This document shows, one piece after another, positions 1-8,196 of a stretch of 64,000 nt of DNA. The stretch lies in NCBI RefSeq assembly GCF_002261225.1, contig NZ_NEVM01000005.1, forward strand, positions 682,001 through 746,000, given 5' to 3'. Below the pieces are notes generated by a model. The model worked only from the letters and a program-made list of their open reading frames with translations. It did no database searches and was not told where the DNA came from. The stretch's first letter is position 1; every line of letters starts with the position of its first letter. This stretch comes from Bordetella genomosp. 10. GTDB lineage: Bacteria; Pseudomonadota; Gammaproteobacteria; Burkholderiales; Burkholderiaceae_B. Position numbers and translations under genes: made by a program.

Positions 1-1001
1 CGGATATCGCCATCCCGCTTGCGGCCGAGCGCCGCGGGCTCCAGGCCGCCGCCCTGCCCGGCCGCCACCCGCCAGGACACGCGCGCCTGTTCCAGCCCCT
101 CGAAATGCGGCCCGTCGAAGCCGGCCTGGCCGCGCGCCGGCGGCGCTTCCGCGAAACGCCGGTTGCTGCCGGCCGGACTGACGCGCCGGTAGCGCGCCTG
201 GCATATCCACGCCCGCGCCTGCGCCGCGCATCGCGCCGACGCCAGGTCCCAGCCCTGCGTGTGGACGGGAAGCTGCCGCAACGACAGGAAAACCTTGCCC
301 AGTCCCGCGCCGTCGTGCAAAGGCAGCGCGGCGGCCTGGCGCGCCAATGCCGCCCGCCACGCCGCCACCGGATCGGCCGCATGGGCGGCCTGCGGCGCCG
401 GCCGCCCCCAGTAACGCCAGGCCTGCCACGCCGTGCCCGTCAACAGGCCGGCCGCCAGCAGCACGCCGAAACCGCGCGCGCCGCCGGGCGGCAACGCTGC
501 CCAGGGGCTGAGACGCCACAGCGTGGTGGAAAGGCCGAGATCGGCCGCCAGCGCCGCCAGGTCGAGATGGCGCAGCGCCGCGGCCAGGCCGGGATAAAGG
601 GCCTCCAGTTCGGCCAGGGCGGCCAGGGCCTGCTCCCGATCGGCATAGAGGCGGTCGGTGCGCGCCATGACGGCGCCGTCCTGCGTCGCCACCAGCCAGG
701 CCCGGCCTGTCTCCATCACCAGCATCCCGGCCGCCGTTCCTTGCGGAAAGGACTGCGCGAAGGCCTGCGCCGCGCTATGGCAGGGACGCGGGCGGCCCCG
801 CAGGCGCGTGCAGCCGACGGCGGCCGCCCGCGTCCCGCCATGCACGTAGTGCGTGGCGCGGACTTCACGGGCGCGCCGCCGCGCCAGCGCATCCGGCCGG
901 CTGCCCACCAGCGGAAACCAGCGCATGCCGAACACCAGCGCCGCGCCATCCTCCAGATCCATCCTCAACGCTTCATCCACCGCTTGCACTTCGGCCTCCA
1001 T
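1..1001 (-). CDS. pilO: Type IVb pilus accessory protein PilO (partial, runs off left edge)
   Basis: This is an open frame of at least 333 codons with no stop before the left edge. It begins at an ATG 36 bases after the pilN stop and in the same frame as it. The N-terminal part (residues about 20-120) has the look of the R64/IncI1 PilO family: a Phe-Gly-Met-Arg-Trp-Phe-Pro-Leu-Val-Gly stretch, then basic residues and Thr-His-Tyr-Val-His-Gly. One hydrophobic segment at about residues 177-195 should anchor it in the inner membrane with a periplasmic C-terminal part. PilO is an accessory protein of type IVb pilus assembly, and the position after pilN fits the R64 order. The C-terminus lies outside the window. 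The upstream Shine-Dalgarno sequence is weak, so translation may depend on pilN. Confidence 0.8.
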   Translation of the reverse strand, partial: MEAEVQAVDEALRMDLEDGAALVFGMRWFPLVGSRPDALARRRAREVRATHYVHGGTRAAAVGCTRLRGRPRPCHSAAQAFAQSFPQGTAAGMLVMETGRAWLVATQDGAVMARTDRLYADREQALAALAELEALYPGLAAALRHLDLAALAADLGLSTTLWRLSPWAALPPGGARGFGVLLAAGLLTGTAWQAWRYWGRPAPQAAHAADPVAAWRAALARQAAALPLHDGAGLGKVFLSLRQLPVHTQGWDLASARCAAQARAWICQARYRRVSPAGSNRRFAEAPPARGQAGFDGPHFEGLEQARVSWRVAAGQGGGLEPAALGRKRDGDI

Positions 1002-1037
1002 GTATCCCTGGTGTCGTGTTTCGGAAGTTCGACACGT

Positions 1038-2732
1038 TCAACCTTCCTCGACCTGCGCGGTGACGATGACCACGGTGGTGCTGCGCCCGCTGGCCACCTG
1101 GTCGGCGCCGCCCAGCAGCAGCGGCGCGCGCGGGGCCAGCCGGCGCCGGTCGTACTCGTCCTGGCGGCGGTCGAAGCCCGAGATCACCATGGGCTCGCCG
1201 GGCCTCAGCGACACCTGCTGCACCATCCCGCTGCCGTCGATGGTGATCTGCTGCAATTCGATCTGGTGCTCGCGGCGGCCGAAGGTCAGGGTCTTGAGCG
1301 GCTGCGCCACCGTGTTGTCATAGGCGATGGACAACTGGATGCTGCCGTCGTCCTGCGCGTCGGGCACCAGCGTCAGGAAAGACCCGACGGTTTCCTGCTT
1401 CTGGCTGACCGACACGGCGGGCATCATGGCGCCCTGCCCCCTGCGGCCGCTGTCGCCGCTGCTGCCTTGCACCTGGTCGACGTAGGAGAAGGTCGTCCGC
1501 ACGGCATGGGTGACCGGCCGCCGGTTGAGCGTGAGCACCGGCACGCTGCTGTGGCGCACGACCGTGCCGGTGGCGCTCAAGGCGCCGATCAGCGCTTTCG
1601 ACGTGGCATAGGGTCCGTCCGCGACGCCCGCGTGCAATCGGCTGCCGGCCAGGGCGTCGGCCGCGCCGGCCGCCAGGGCCGCCGATGGCGAGGTGGCCGA
1701 TATGGCGGCCCTCGCGCTGGTGAAGACAGCGCTCCAGTCGATGCCCGTGCGCGCCTGGTCCCGCATGACGATGGTGATTTCCTCGAAGACCAGGCGGATG
1801 CGGCGCGTCAGCGCCCGGTTTTCGCCGTCGAGGAAGCGCGCGACGCGATCGAGCGCTTCCGGCGTGTCGGTGACGATGATGGACGCGGCCGCCCCCGGCA
1901 CCGCCGCCAGCACGCCGGCGCGGGTGAGAAAGGGTTCGAGACGCTGGCGCAAGGCCGATAGCGTGTCCTGCTCGCCCACCGACAAGGTGGTGTGCGAGGC
2001 GTTGTCGAAGCCCGCGCCGCGCGCCTGCCCCGTGCGCCCCAGCCGCGCCTCGGATTGCGCCGTGGGCGTCAGCGCATGGATGTTGAAGACCCGGGTTTCG
2101 GTGCGGAAGAACTCGATGGCGTTGTCCTGGTAACGCCAGAACACGCCCAGGCGCCAGGCCAGCATGTCCAGCGTGCGGGCCAGCGGCTGCGGGCCGCGCG
2201 GCGGCTCCGCGCGCGCCGGAAGTTCGGCGGTCATCGCGTTGGCGGCCTGGCTCAGGCGCGGCAGGAACAGGGACTGCGGCAGCAGGGCCTCCGGCCTGAC
2301 GCGCACCGGCAAGCCGGTCGCATGCGCGATGCGTTGCGCCAGCACGGACAGGTCGGCGGCGCCGCCGGCGAACATGAGGGTCGTATCGACGTCGCGGCGC
2401 AGCGCGGGCGGCAGCTTGGCTTCGCGCGCCAGGGGGCGCGGCTTGCCCGCCAGCCAGGGTTTGGGAACCTCCTGCATCGCCTGGCGCCGCAGGACCTCCC
2501 GCTGTGCCGCGTCGGCCGCCGAGGCGCTCGCTGCCGGCGCGTCCATTCCCGCCCCCATGCCGGCCCTTGCATGGGCCTGGCGCGCCCGGTCGTGGACGGC
2601 GTCCAAGCGGGCCTGCGGCACGCAGGCCGTCAACGCAAGCACGACTGCGACGCCGCGTCCGCAAGCCAGTGTCCGAGTCCATTTCCCGGCGGATTCCAGA
2701 GCCTGCTCGCCCTTTCGTTTCCATGGCGTCAT
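1038..2732 (-). CDS. pilN: Type IVb pilus outer-membrane secretin lipoprotein PilN
   Basis: A protein of 564 residues. The N-terminus is a basic stretch followed by a hydrophobic core and a lipobox Leu-Thr-Ala-Cys with the lipidated Cys at residue 37, as expected for an outer-membrane lipoprotein. Residues about 115-150 resemble a secretin N-domain (Asp-Thr-Thr-Leu-Met-Phe... Thr-Gly-Leu-Pro-Val-Arg-Val). The C-terminal half carries secretin features: Ser-Ile-Ile-Val-Thr-Asp-Thr-Pro, a Gly-Thr-Val-Val segment before Pro-Val-Leu-Thr-Leu-Asn, and the closing Gly-Glu-Pro-Met-Val-Ile-Ser-Gly-Phe. This fits the PilN/BfpB family, which forms the ring through which type IVb pili cross the outer membrane. 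Its ATG overlaps the stop of the upstream PilL-like gene (ATGA), so the two are translationally coupled. Confidence 0.9.
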   Translation of the reverse strand: MTPWKRKGEQALESAGKWTRTLACGRGVAVVLALTACVPQARLDAVHDRARQAHARAGMGAGMDAPAASASAADAAQREVLRRQAMQEVPKPWLAGKPRPLAREAKLPPALRRDVDTTLMFAGGAADLSVLAQRIAHATGLPVRVRPEALLPQSLFLPRLSQAANAMTAELPARAEPPRGPQPLARTLDMLAWRLGVFWRYQDNAIEFFRTETRVFNIHALTPTAQSEARLGRTGQARGAGFDNASHTTLSVGEQDTLSALRQRLEPFLTRAGVLAAVPGAAASIIVTDTPEALDRVARFLDGENRALTRRIRLVFEEITIVMRDQARTGIDWSAVFTSARAAISATSPSAALAAGAADALAGSRLHAGVADGPYATSKALIGALSATGTVVRHSSVPVLTLNRRPVTHAVRTTFSYVDQVQGSSGDSGRRGQGAMMPAVSVSQKQETVGSFLTLVPDAQDDGSIQLSIAYDNTVAQPLKTLTFGRREHQIELQQITIDGSGMVQQVSLRPGEPMVISGFDRRQDEYDRRRLAPRAPLLLGGADQVASGRSTTVVIVTAQVEEG

Positions 2733-3742
2733 GTCATGGACTCCCTGGGCGCCGCGCGGTCGCAGGCTTGCGCCAGCGGCACCACGCGCAGGACGCGATT
2801 GGCGTAGAAGCAGGGTTGCAGCGGCCGTTCGGCCATCTCGGTGGCGCCGACCAGCGCCCGCACCGCGTGCTTGAAGTCATCGCCGAAACCCGCGCTGCCG
2901 GCCAGGGGGATGTCGACGTCGACGTCCCAATGCTCCGGCCCGAAGGTCCAGCCGGCCAGGCCTGCCCATCGGGCCAGGACACGCCGCAGATTGCCGTCGG
3001 CCAGGTCCGCGCTGAACGTCGTGGACATCCCCGCACGGACCGCCGCGTCCCGCGCCGCGCCTTGGCCCGCGGCCCTCGCCGATCGACTCGTCGCGTTCGT
3101 TTCGTGCCGCGGCCGCCCCGCGCTCGCCATCGCTGTCCGCGGAGATGCGGTGGCAGCTCCCGGCGAAACAGCCGCCTGCATCGTCGGACCTGAAAGCGCG
3201 CCGGTGGAGACCGACGAACCGGAAAATGCCGTATCCGAAGCCGCTGTCCCTGAAGCGATCGCCCCCGAGGCCGCCGCACCTGGAATCGCCGTATCCGAGG
3301 CCCTCTTATCCAAGGCCGTCGCATCCGACGCCATCGCGTCGAAGGCCCTCGCGCCCGAGGCCACGGCCTCATCGAATCGCGTCGCGACGTGCCGCCGCGC
3401 CACGGCTCGCAGCCGCCCGCCCCGCATGATCAGGGCCGGCCAGACGCCCTCGATCACCACATAGGGATCGCGGCGCAGATATGGAACGGGCCGCTCCCCG
3501 TCCCGCCCCACGGCGAAAATCGCGGGCAGCGCCTGCCCGGACGCGAAGTGCAGCCACGTGCGGCGCCCGTCGTCGAACACTTGCAATGGCGCGACCGTGC
3601 GTTCACCCGACAGCCGCCAATTGAAATCGTACGTGGCGTCCGGCGTCACTACATCCCGCGGCCCCCAGGATGGCGGCGCGCACGCGGCCACGCAGGGCAG
3701 GACCGCAAGACAAGCCGAAATTCGATGCACTGCGCGATGCAT
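2729..3742 (-). CDS. PilL-like lipoprotein: VirB9/TrbG-like domain, repeat linker, TcpQ domain
   Basis: A protein of 337 residues from the ATG at 3742, chosen because GGAGG lies four bases upstream and the resulting N-terminus is a lipoprotein signal ending Val-Ala-Ala-Cys (Cys21). An upstream in-frame start at 3784 would only add 14 unlikely residues. Residues about 35-120 resemble the C-terminal domain of VirB9/TrbG proteins (Val-Phe-Asp-Asp-Gly-Arg-Arg-Thr-Trp, then Leu-Pro-Ala-Ile-Phe). Residues 128-187 are a degenerate five-residue tandem repeat. Residues about 245-330 look like a TcpQ domain, as in R64 PilL. TcpQ-type proteins are outer-membrane partners of the type IVb secretin, which fits the position directly upstream of pilN with an ATGA overlap. 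First gene of the pil operon in this window. Confidence 0.75.
   Translation of the reverse strand: MHRAVHRISACLAVLPCVAACAPPSWGPRDVVTPDATYDFNWRLSGERTVAPLQVFDDGRRTWLHFASGQALPAIFAVGRDGERPVPYLRRDPYVVIEGVWPALIMRGGRLRAVARRHVATRFDEAVASGARAFDAMASDATALDKRASDTAIPGAAASGAIASGTAASDTAFSGSSVSTGALSGPTMQAAVSPGAATASPRTAMASAGRPRHETNATSRSARAAGQGAARDAAVRAGMSTTFSADLADGNLRRVLARWAGLAGWTFGPEHWDVDVDIPLAGSAGFGDDFKHAVRALVGATEMAERPLQPCFYANRVLRVVPLAQACDRAAPRESMT
3182..3361 (-). repeat. 15-bp degenerate coding tandem repeat in the PilL-like gene
   Basis: Twelve consecutive five-codon units can be laid out: ASGAR, AFDAM, ASDAT, ALDKR, ASDTA, IPGAA, ASGAI, ASGTA, ASDTA, FSGSS, VSTGA, LSGPT. Small residues and Asp or Gly at the third position recur. 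The array separates the VirB9-like and TcpQ-like domains. It does not match the A(D/N)LXX pattern of pentapeptide-repeat proteins, so a flexible linker grown by slippage is more likely than a folded helix. Confidence 0.75.
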
Positions 3743-3886
3743 GGCGCCTCCACGCGATGCGCGCCGGAGTGGCGCGCGACACATGCATGGTGGCCCTGCC
3801 CCTCAAACCCCACAAGATCGACTTATACGAATGGATCTTCCAGTCACGGCCCTTCCGATCATGGACTTCCTGAGGAAGCGCAGGAC

Positions 3887-3928
3887 AGGCGCAAAAAGAA
3901 AAAGACCTATGCTGACGCATAGGTCTTT
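3887..3928 (-). terminator. Rho-independent terminator downstream of the 4096-5433 gene
   Basis: A perfect 12-bp stem (AAAGACCTATGC and its complement, 3901-3912 and 3917-3928) closes a TGAC loop. On the minus strand it is followed by a T-rich run (TTTTTCTTTTTG). It lies about 170 bases after the solute-binding protein gene and before the pil operon, so it separates the two transcription units. The stretch 3743-4095 otherwise holds only the GC-rich repeat and presumably the pil promoter, which I cannot place with confidence. Confidence 0.85.
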
Positions 3929-3960
3929 GTTCAGAAGCAAACCCCATCACGGACACCGAG

Positions 3961-4095
3961 GAGCCGGCTTTGCCGGTCCGCCGGTGTCGCCCCCTTTGAG
4001 GGGGCCGCGCGCAGCGCGGTAGGGGGTGGGCCCATCCTTCCGGTCCGCCGGTGTCGCCCCCTTGAGGGGGCCGCGCTCCGCGCGGTACGGGGGGT
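3961..4095 (-). repeat. Two copies of a GC-rich palindromic repeat after the stop codon
   Basis: Two similar units (about 3961-4032 and 4033-4095) each contain, read on the minus strand, ACCCCC, a short GC palindrome (CCGCGC...GCGCGG), a C5/G5 hairpin and GGCGACACCGGCGGACCGG. The second unit starts immediately after the TAG stop of the minus-strand gene at 4096. The same sequence in the same relative orientation follows the rho stop at 20091, and a further copy lies at about 33012-33083. It may work as a 3' hairpin. Confidence 0.8.
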
Positions 4096-5433
4096 CTACT
4101 TCTGTTCAGCGATCACCTTCGCCTGCGCCGCCGCGGAATTCAGCGCGGACATCGGCGGCACCTTGCCGTCGATGGCGTCATCCAGTTGGCGGCTCAGCAC
4201 CGGCTCGATGCGGCTGTAGTTGTTCATGCGGAAGCCGCGGCCGGTCGGCGCGGGCTGCGTGCGCATGGCGGTGACGAACTGCTGCGCGCCCGGGATCTTG
4301 CTGTAGTAGGACACGTCCGACGCGCGGAAAGCGGCTTCGGTCAGCGGCAGGTAGCCCGTGGCCTGGTGCCATTCGGCCGCCACGACAGGCTTGGACAGCC
4401 ATGCCAGGAAAGCCGCGGTGGCCTTGTCGGACGCCGCCGGGTGCCCTTCCATGGCCCACAGCGCGCCGCCGGTCACGAAGGGACGGCCGGCCGTCGGGGT
4501 GGCCTGCGGATAGTACGGCAGCGGCGCCACGCCGAAGTTCAGGCCCTTGGTGACGAGGAAGTCGCCGATCGCGCCCGAACCGGAGGTCAGCACGCCGCAG
4601 GTGCCCTTGGCGAACAACTGGTCGGCCTGGTCGCCCTCGCTATGCTGCGTGAACAGCAGGGACCGCTTCCAACTGGCCATCAGCGAAATATGGCGCATGT
4701 ACAGCATGTCGAATTGCAGTTGCGGCGGCACCTTGGACTTGGTCGCTTCCAGCCCGTTGTTGTTGCTGGCGTAAAGCTGGTTGTTCACCGGCGCCAGGCT
4801 TTCCAGGTGCACCGTGACCTGGTCGCTGGTGGCGTAGGGGCAGTCCAGGTCGGCCTTGTCGCGCAGCTTGAGCAACTGGTCCTGCAGTTCGGCCCAGGTG
4901 CGGGCCGGCGCGTTGGGGTCCAGGCCCGCCTTCTTGTAGTAGGTAATGTTGTAGAACATCACCGGCACTTCGGCCATGAGCGGGAAGGCCAGCAGGCGGC
5001 CCTTGGCGTCGCGCGTGAAGCTGGTGGTGGCCGGCAGGAACCACGCGATGTCCTTGATCGGATACTTGGCCAGCAGCTCGTACAGCGGCTTGATGGACTT
5101 GTATTCCGCCACGGCTTCCGGCGAGCGGTCGTCGTCGAGCTGGATCAGGTTGGGCGTGCGCTTGGCCTTCACCGCAGCGCTGGCTTCCTGCTTCAAGGCC
5201 TGCGGAGAAGCGAAGCCGCGCAGCTTGACCTCGACGTCGCCCTGCTCCTTGTTGTATTGCTTGACCAGTTTTTCCAGCTCGGCCTGGTTGGCACTCGTCA
5301 AGGTATGCCAGACCTCGATCTGTACCGGCGCGGCGTGGGCCACGCCGCCAATCAGCAGCGCAGCCCCGAATACCCAGGCACGCCCCGTGGCGCGCACGAC
5401 ATGGGCAGGACTCATCTGTTGCAGTTTTTTCAT
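4096..5433 (-). CDS. UgpB-like ABC transporter periplasmic solute-binding protein
   Basis: A protein of 445 residues with a signal peptide ending Ala-His-Ala. The mature part follows the UgpB pattern of family 1 extracellular solute-binding proteins: Ile-Glu-Val-Trp-His near the mature N-terminus, Ser-Ile-Lys-Pro-Leu-Tyr, Tyr-Lys-Lys-Ala-Gly-Leu-Asp-Pro, and Glu-Trp-His-Gln-Ala-Thr-Gly-Tyr-Leu-Pro-Leu-Thr near the C-terminus. UgpB itself binds sn-glycerol-3-phosphate, but no ugpA, ugpE or ugpC gene lies here, so the substrate is uncertain. The ATG at 5433 was preferred over an upstream in-frame start at 5481, which would place a long tail inside dadA. It starts four bases after the dadA stop, so the two genes are probably one operon. 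A terminator follows at 3887-3928. Confidence 0.85.
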   Translation of the reverse strand: MKKLQQMSPAHVVRATGRAWVFGAALLIGGVAHAAPVQIEVWHTLTSANQAELEKLVKQYNKEQGDVEVKLRGFASPQALKQEASAAVKAKRTPNLIQLDDDRSPEAVAEYKSIKPLYELLAKYPIKDIAWFLPATTSFTRDAKGRLLAFPLMAEVPVMFYNITYYKKAGLDPNAPARTWAELQDQLLKLRDKADLDCPYATSDQVTVHLESLAPVNNQLYASNNNGLEATKSKVPPQLQFDMLYMRHISLMASWKRSLLFTQHSEGDQADQLFAKGTCGVLTSGSGAIGDFLVTKGLNFGVAPLPYYPQATPTAGRPFVTGGALWAMEGHPAASDKATAAFLAWLSKPVVAAEWHQATGYLPLTEAAFRASDVSYYSKIPGAQQFVTAMRTQPAPTGRGFRMNNYSRIEPVLSRQLDDAIDGKVPPMSALNSAAAQAKVIAEQK

Positions 5434-5437
5434 AGGT

Positions 5438-6694
5438 CTAGATACCAAGAAAAGGAAATGCCGGCTCTGGCCGGGAACCATGGATCAAATCGGCCAAAGC
5501 CCGGCCCGAACCCACCCCCATGGTCCAGCCCAGCGTTCCATGGCCCGTGTTCAGGTACAGGTTGGAAATGCGGGTCCGGCCGATCAGGGGCACGTTCGAC
5601 GGGGTGGCCGGGCGCAAGCCCGACCAGTAGCTGACGCGATCGAAATCGAGCGCATCGGGAAAGAGGTCGCGCGCCAGGCGCGTCAGGGCTTCGCAACGCG
5701 CCGGATTGAGAGCGCGGTCGTAGCCGGAAAGTTCCGCCGTTCCCGCCATGCGCAGGCGGTCGCCCAGGCGCGAGAAAACCACCTTGTGGCCGCTGTCGGT
5801 CAGGCTGACCGAGGGCGCGCCGGCGGCGTCCAGCACCGGGAACGTGGCGGAGTAGCCCTTGGCGGGATAGACGTTGCAGGCAACGCCCAGCGGGCGCACC
5901 AGCAAGGGCGTGAAGCTGCCCATGGCGACGACGAACGCATCGGCGTCGAGCCGGCCATAGGCGCCGTCGGGCGAAATGGTCTCCGCGCCCGACACGGCGC
6001 CGCCGGCGGTCAGCAGGCGCGTCACCGTGGTCGAATAGCGGAACTCGACGCCTTCGGCCTCGCACCGGCGCGCCAGCGCCACGGTGAACAGGTGGACGTC
6101 GCCGCTTTCGTCTTCCGGCGTGTAGTCGCCGCCGACGATGCTGCCGCGCTGCCGCGCCAGCGCGGGCTCGATGGCGATGACTTCGTCGCTGGTGAGGATG
6201 CGGCGCTCGACGCCGAGATCGCGCATGACGCCGGCCGCCTTCTGCGACAGTTCGAACTCCTCGCTGTCGCGATAGAAGTTCAGGATGCCGCGTTCGAGGT
6301 GGTCGTACTGGATGCCCAGTTCGGCGCGCATTCCGCGCAGGGTCGCGCGGCTGTATTCGGCCAGCCGCACCATGGCGCGGATATTGGGCGCGAAGCGTCC
6401 CGGCAGGCATTGGCGCAGGAAAGCGAGGCCCCAGGCCCATTGATGCACGTCCAGCCGCGGCCGGAACAGCAGCGGGGAGTCATCGCGGAACATCCACTTG
6501 AGCAGCTTCAGGGGCGCTTGCGGGTTGGCCCAGGGTTCGGCGAAGGAAACGGAGATCTGGCCGCCGTTGGCGAAACTGGTTTCCTGGGCGGGCCCGGGCT
6601 GGCGGTCGACCACGACGACGTCGTGACCGAGGCGGCGCAGCCACCAGGCGGTGGAGGTGCCGATGATGCCACTACCCAACACCGCAATTTTCAT
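5438..6694 (-). CDS. dadA: D-amino acid dehydrogenase small subunit
   Basis: A protein of 418 residues, close to the usual DadA length. It opens with a Rossmann FAD-binding motif (Val-Leu-Gly-Ser-Gly-Ile-Ile-Gly, residues 5-12) followed by an acidic strand end (Val-Val-Asp-Arg). Typical DadA segments are visible: Phe-Ala-Asn-Gly-Gly-Gln-Ile-Ser, a Tyr-Pro-Ala-Lys-Gly-Tyr-Ser motif, and Asn-Thr-Gly-His-Gly-Thr-Leu-Gly-Trp-Thr near the C-terminus. The enzyme oxidises D-amino acids such as D-alanine to 2-oxo acids and passes electrons to the respiratory chain at the inner membrane. Neither alanine racemase nor an Lrp-type regulator is adjacent. It precedes the UgpB-like gene by four bases. A 12-bp palindrome, GATTCCGGAATC at 6763-6774, lies upstream and could be a control site. 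Confidence 0.93.
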   Translation of the reverse strand: MKIAVLGSGIIGTSTAWWLRRLGHDVVVVDRQPGPAQETSFANGGQISVSFAEPWANPQAPLKLLKWMFRDDSPLLFRPRLDVHQWAWGLAFLRQCLPGRFAPNIRAMVRLAEYSRATLRGMRAELGIQYDHLERGILNFYRDSEEFELSQKAAGVMRDLGVERRILTSDEVIAIEPALARQRGSIVGGDYTPEDESGDVHLFTVALARRCEAEGVEFRYSTTVTRLLTAGGAVSGAETISPDGAYGRLDADAFVVAMGSFTPLLVRPLGVACNVYPAKGYSATFPVLDAAGAPSVSLTDSGHKVVFSRLGDRLRMAGTAELSGYDRALNPARCEALTRLARDLFPDALDFDRVSYWSGLRPATPSNVPLIGRTRISNLYLNTGHGTLGWTMGVGSGRALADLIHGSRPEPAFPFLGI

Positions 6695-6924
6695 TCGCTA
6701 AGGGCCTTTGATACTGAAAACGCACGGGACGCGGCCGGCGGCCGCCGCGAGGCGAATCGAGTGATTCCGGAATCGCGAGTGTACCCTGGCTGGATACGCC
6801 TGCCAGCCGGGGCCCAGCGCCGGAAGATCACCTTGTTACATAAGACACACGGCGGCCGGATCGAGCAAGATCTGACGTGTTGCGTAACGCCTTAAGGACC
6901 GCACAAGCCACCTGACAGGCCGCC

Positions 6925-7971
6925 TTACGGGCGAGCCTGCGCCAGGTCCGCTTCCGACGTGAAGGCGTCGGCGTAGAACTCCTCGGCCGGCAGGCCGCAC
7001 TGGGCGCTGAACTGGCGCCGCGCGGCGTCGACCATGGGCGGCGCGCCGCAGGCATAGACCTGGTGGCCGGAAAGGTCGGGCAGGTCCTGCATGACGGCCT
7101 CGTGCACGAAACCCGTGCGGCCGCTCCAGCCGTCTTCCGGCAAGCCGTCGGAGATGACGGGAATGAACTGGAAATCGGGGATGTTGGCGGCCCACTCCGC
7201 GGCCATCTCGCTCATGTAGAGATCGCGCGGGCGGCGGCCGCCCCAGTACAGGCGCACCGGACGCGCGATCTGCTTGTGCCGCATGTGCTCGACCATGGCC
7301 TTGATGGGCGCGAAACCCGTGCCGCTGGCCAGGAAGACGATAGGCTTGTCGCTGTCCTCGCGCAGGAAGAAGGATCCGAACGGACCCTCGATGCGCAGGA
7401 TCTCGCGTTCCTTCATCTGCGTGGCGCCCGCGCCGAACACGTGATCGGTGAAGTAGCCGCCCGGCATGTGGCGGATGTGCAGTTCCAGCGGGCTGCCCGC
7501 GTGCGGCGCCGTCGCCATCGAATAGCTGCGGCGCCGGCCTTCCTTGAGGATCAGTTCGATGTACTGACCGGCGTAGAAGCGGAATTCCTCGGCCGCGGGC
7601 AGTTGCAGCTTGAGCACGGCCACGTCTTCGCCCAGGCGCTGGATGGAGATCACGCGCGAGGGCAGCTTGCGGATCTGGATGTCGCTGGCCAGGCGCACCT
7701 CGGCCGACTCGACCAGCAGGTCGGACGACGGCCGCGCCTGGCACAGCAGCGTATAGCCGGCCGCCATTTCCTCCGGCGCCAGGACCTGGGCCGGATAGGG
7801 GCCCGCGTCATATTCGCCGGAAATCACCTTGCCCTTGCAGGTCGAGCACGCGCCGCTGCGACAGCTATAGGGAAGCACGATGCCCGCCGCCAGCGCCGCG
7901 TCGAGCACGGTCTGGCCGCTTTCGATGGGGAATTGATGCTGGCTGGGGGTAAGGGTGACCTGAAAACTCAT
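6925..7971 (-). CDS. Ferredoxin-domain NAD(P)H reductase (CDP-6-deoxy-glucoseen reductase-like)
   Basis: A protein of 348 residues. The first 90 residues are a plant-type 2Fe-2S ferredoxin domain with Cys-Arg-Ser-Gly-Ala-Cys-Ser-Thr-Cys and a distal Leu-Leu-Cys-Gln-Ala. Next comes an FAD-binding barrel with Arg-Arg-Ser-Tyr-Ser-Met-Ala, then a nucleotide-binding domain with Gly-Thr-Gly-Phe-Ala-Pro-Ile and a Cys-Gly-Ala-Pro-Pro-Met motif. This is the order found in AscD-type CDP-6-deoxy-glucoseen reductases and in oxygenase reductase components. No deoxysugar genes are nearby, so the electron acceptor is unknown. It seems to be a single-gene unit; a perfect 16-bp palindrome lies about 90 bases upstream. 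Confidence 0.85.
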   Translation of the reverse strand: MSFQVTLTPSQHQFPIESGQTVLDAALAAGIVLPYSCRSGACSTCKGKVISGEYDAGPYPAQVLAPEEMAAGYTLLCQARPSSDLLVESAEVRLASDIQIRKLPSRVISIQRLGEDVAVLKLQLPAAEEFRFYAGQYIELILKEGRRRSYSMATAPHAGSPLELHIRHMPGGYFTDHVFGAGATQMKEREILRIEGPFGSFFLREDSDKPIVFLASGTGFAPIKAMVEHMRHKQIARPVRLYWGGRRPRDLYMSEMAAEWAANIPDFQFIPVISDGLPEDGWSGRTGFVHEAVMQDLPDLSGHQVYACGAPPMVDAARRQFSAQCGLPAEEFYADAFTSEADLAQARP

Positions 7972-8060
7972 GGTGGACGATCTGCCTATGGACGAGGCCG
8001 GCGCGAACCCGGGGACGAACCCGGGCCTGCCGGAGGAGTACGGAGCAATTGCCGTTCGAT

Positions 8061-8076
8061 TGATCGACGTCGATCA
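8061..8076. promoter_or_regulatory. Perfect 16-bp palindrome upstream of the reductase gene
   Basis: TGATCGACGTCGATCA is its own reverse complement and lies 90 bases upstream of the reductase ATG at 7971, in the gap before the MOSC gene. The position suits a dimeric repressor or activator site. There is no T-tract on either side, so a terminator is unlikely. The regulator is unknown. Confidence 0.35.
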
Positions 8077-8196
8077 GTGGGGCATTTTAGTGGTTTTGCG
8101 GATACGGGTCGGCGCGCGCGGGGCGGCGCCTGCCACCATGGGACGGGGTCCGGAGAATCCAGGACGCCGCGCGGGCCCGGACGGCGGGCTGAAAAT

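Noticed and set aside
3182..3361. Pentapeptide-repeat (MfpA/Qnr-like) fold in the PilL-like protein
   Set aside because: The units do not follow the A(D/N)LXX pattern; a flexible linker is more likely.
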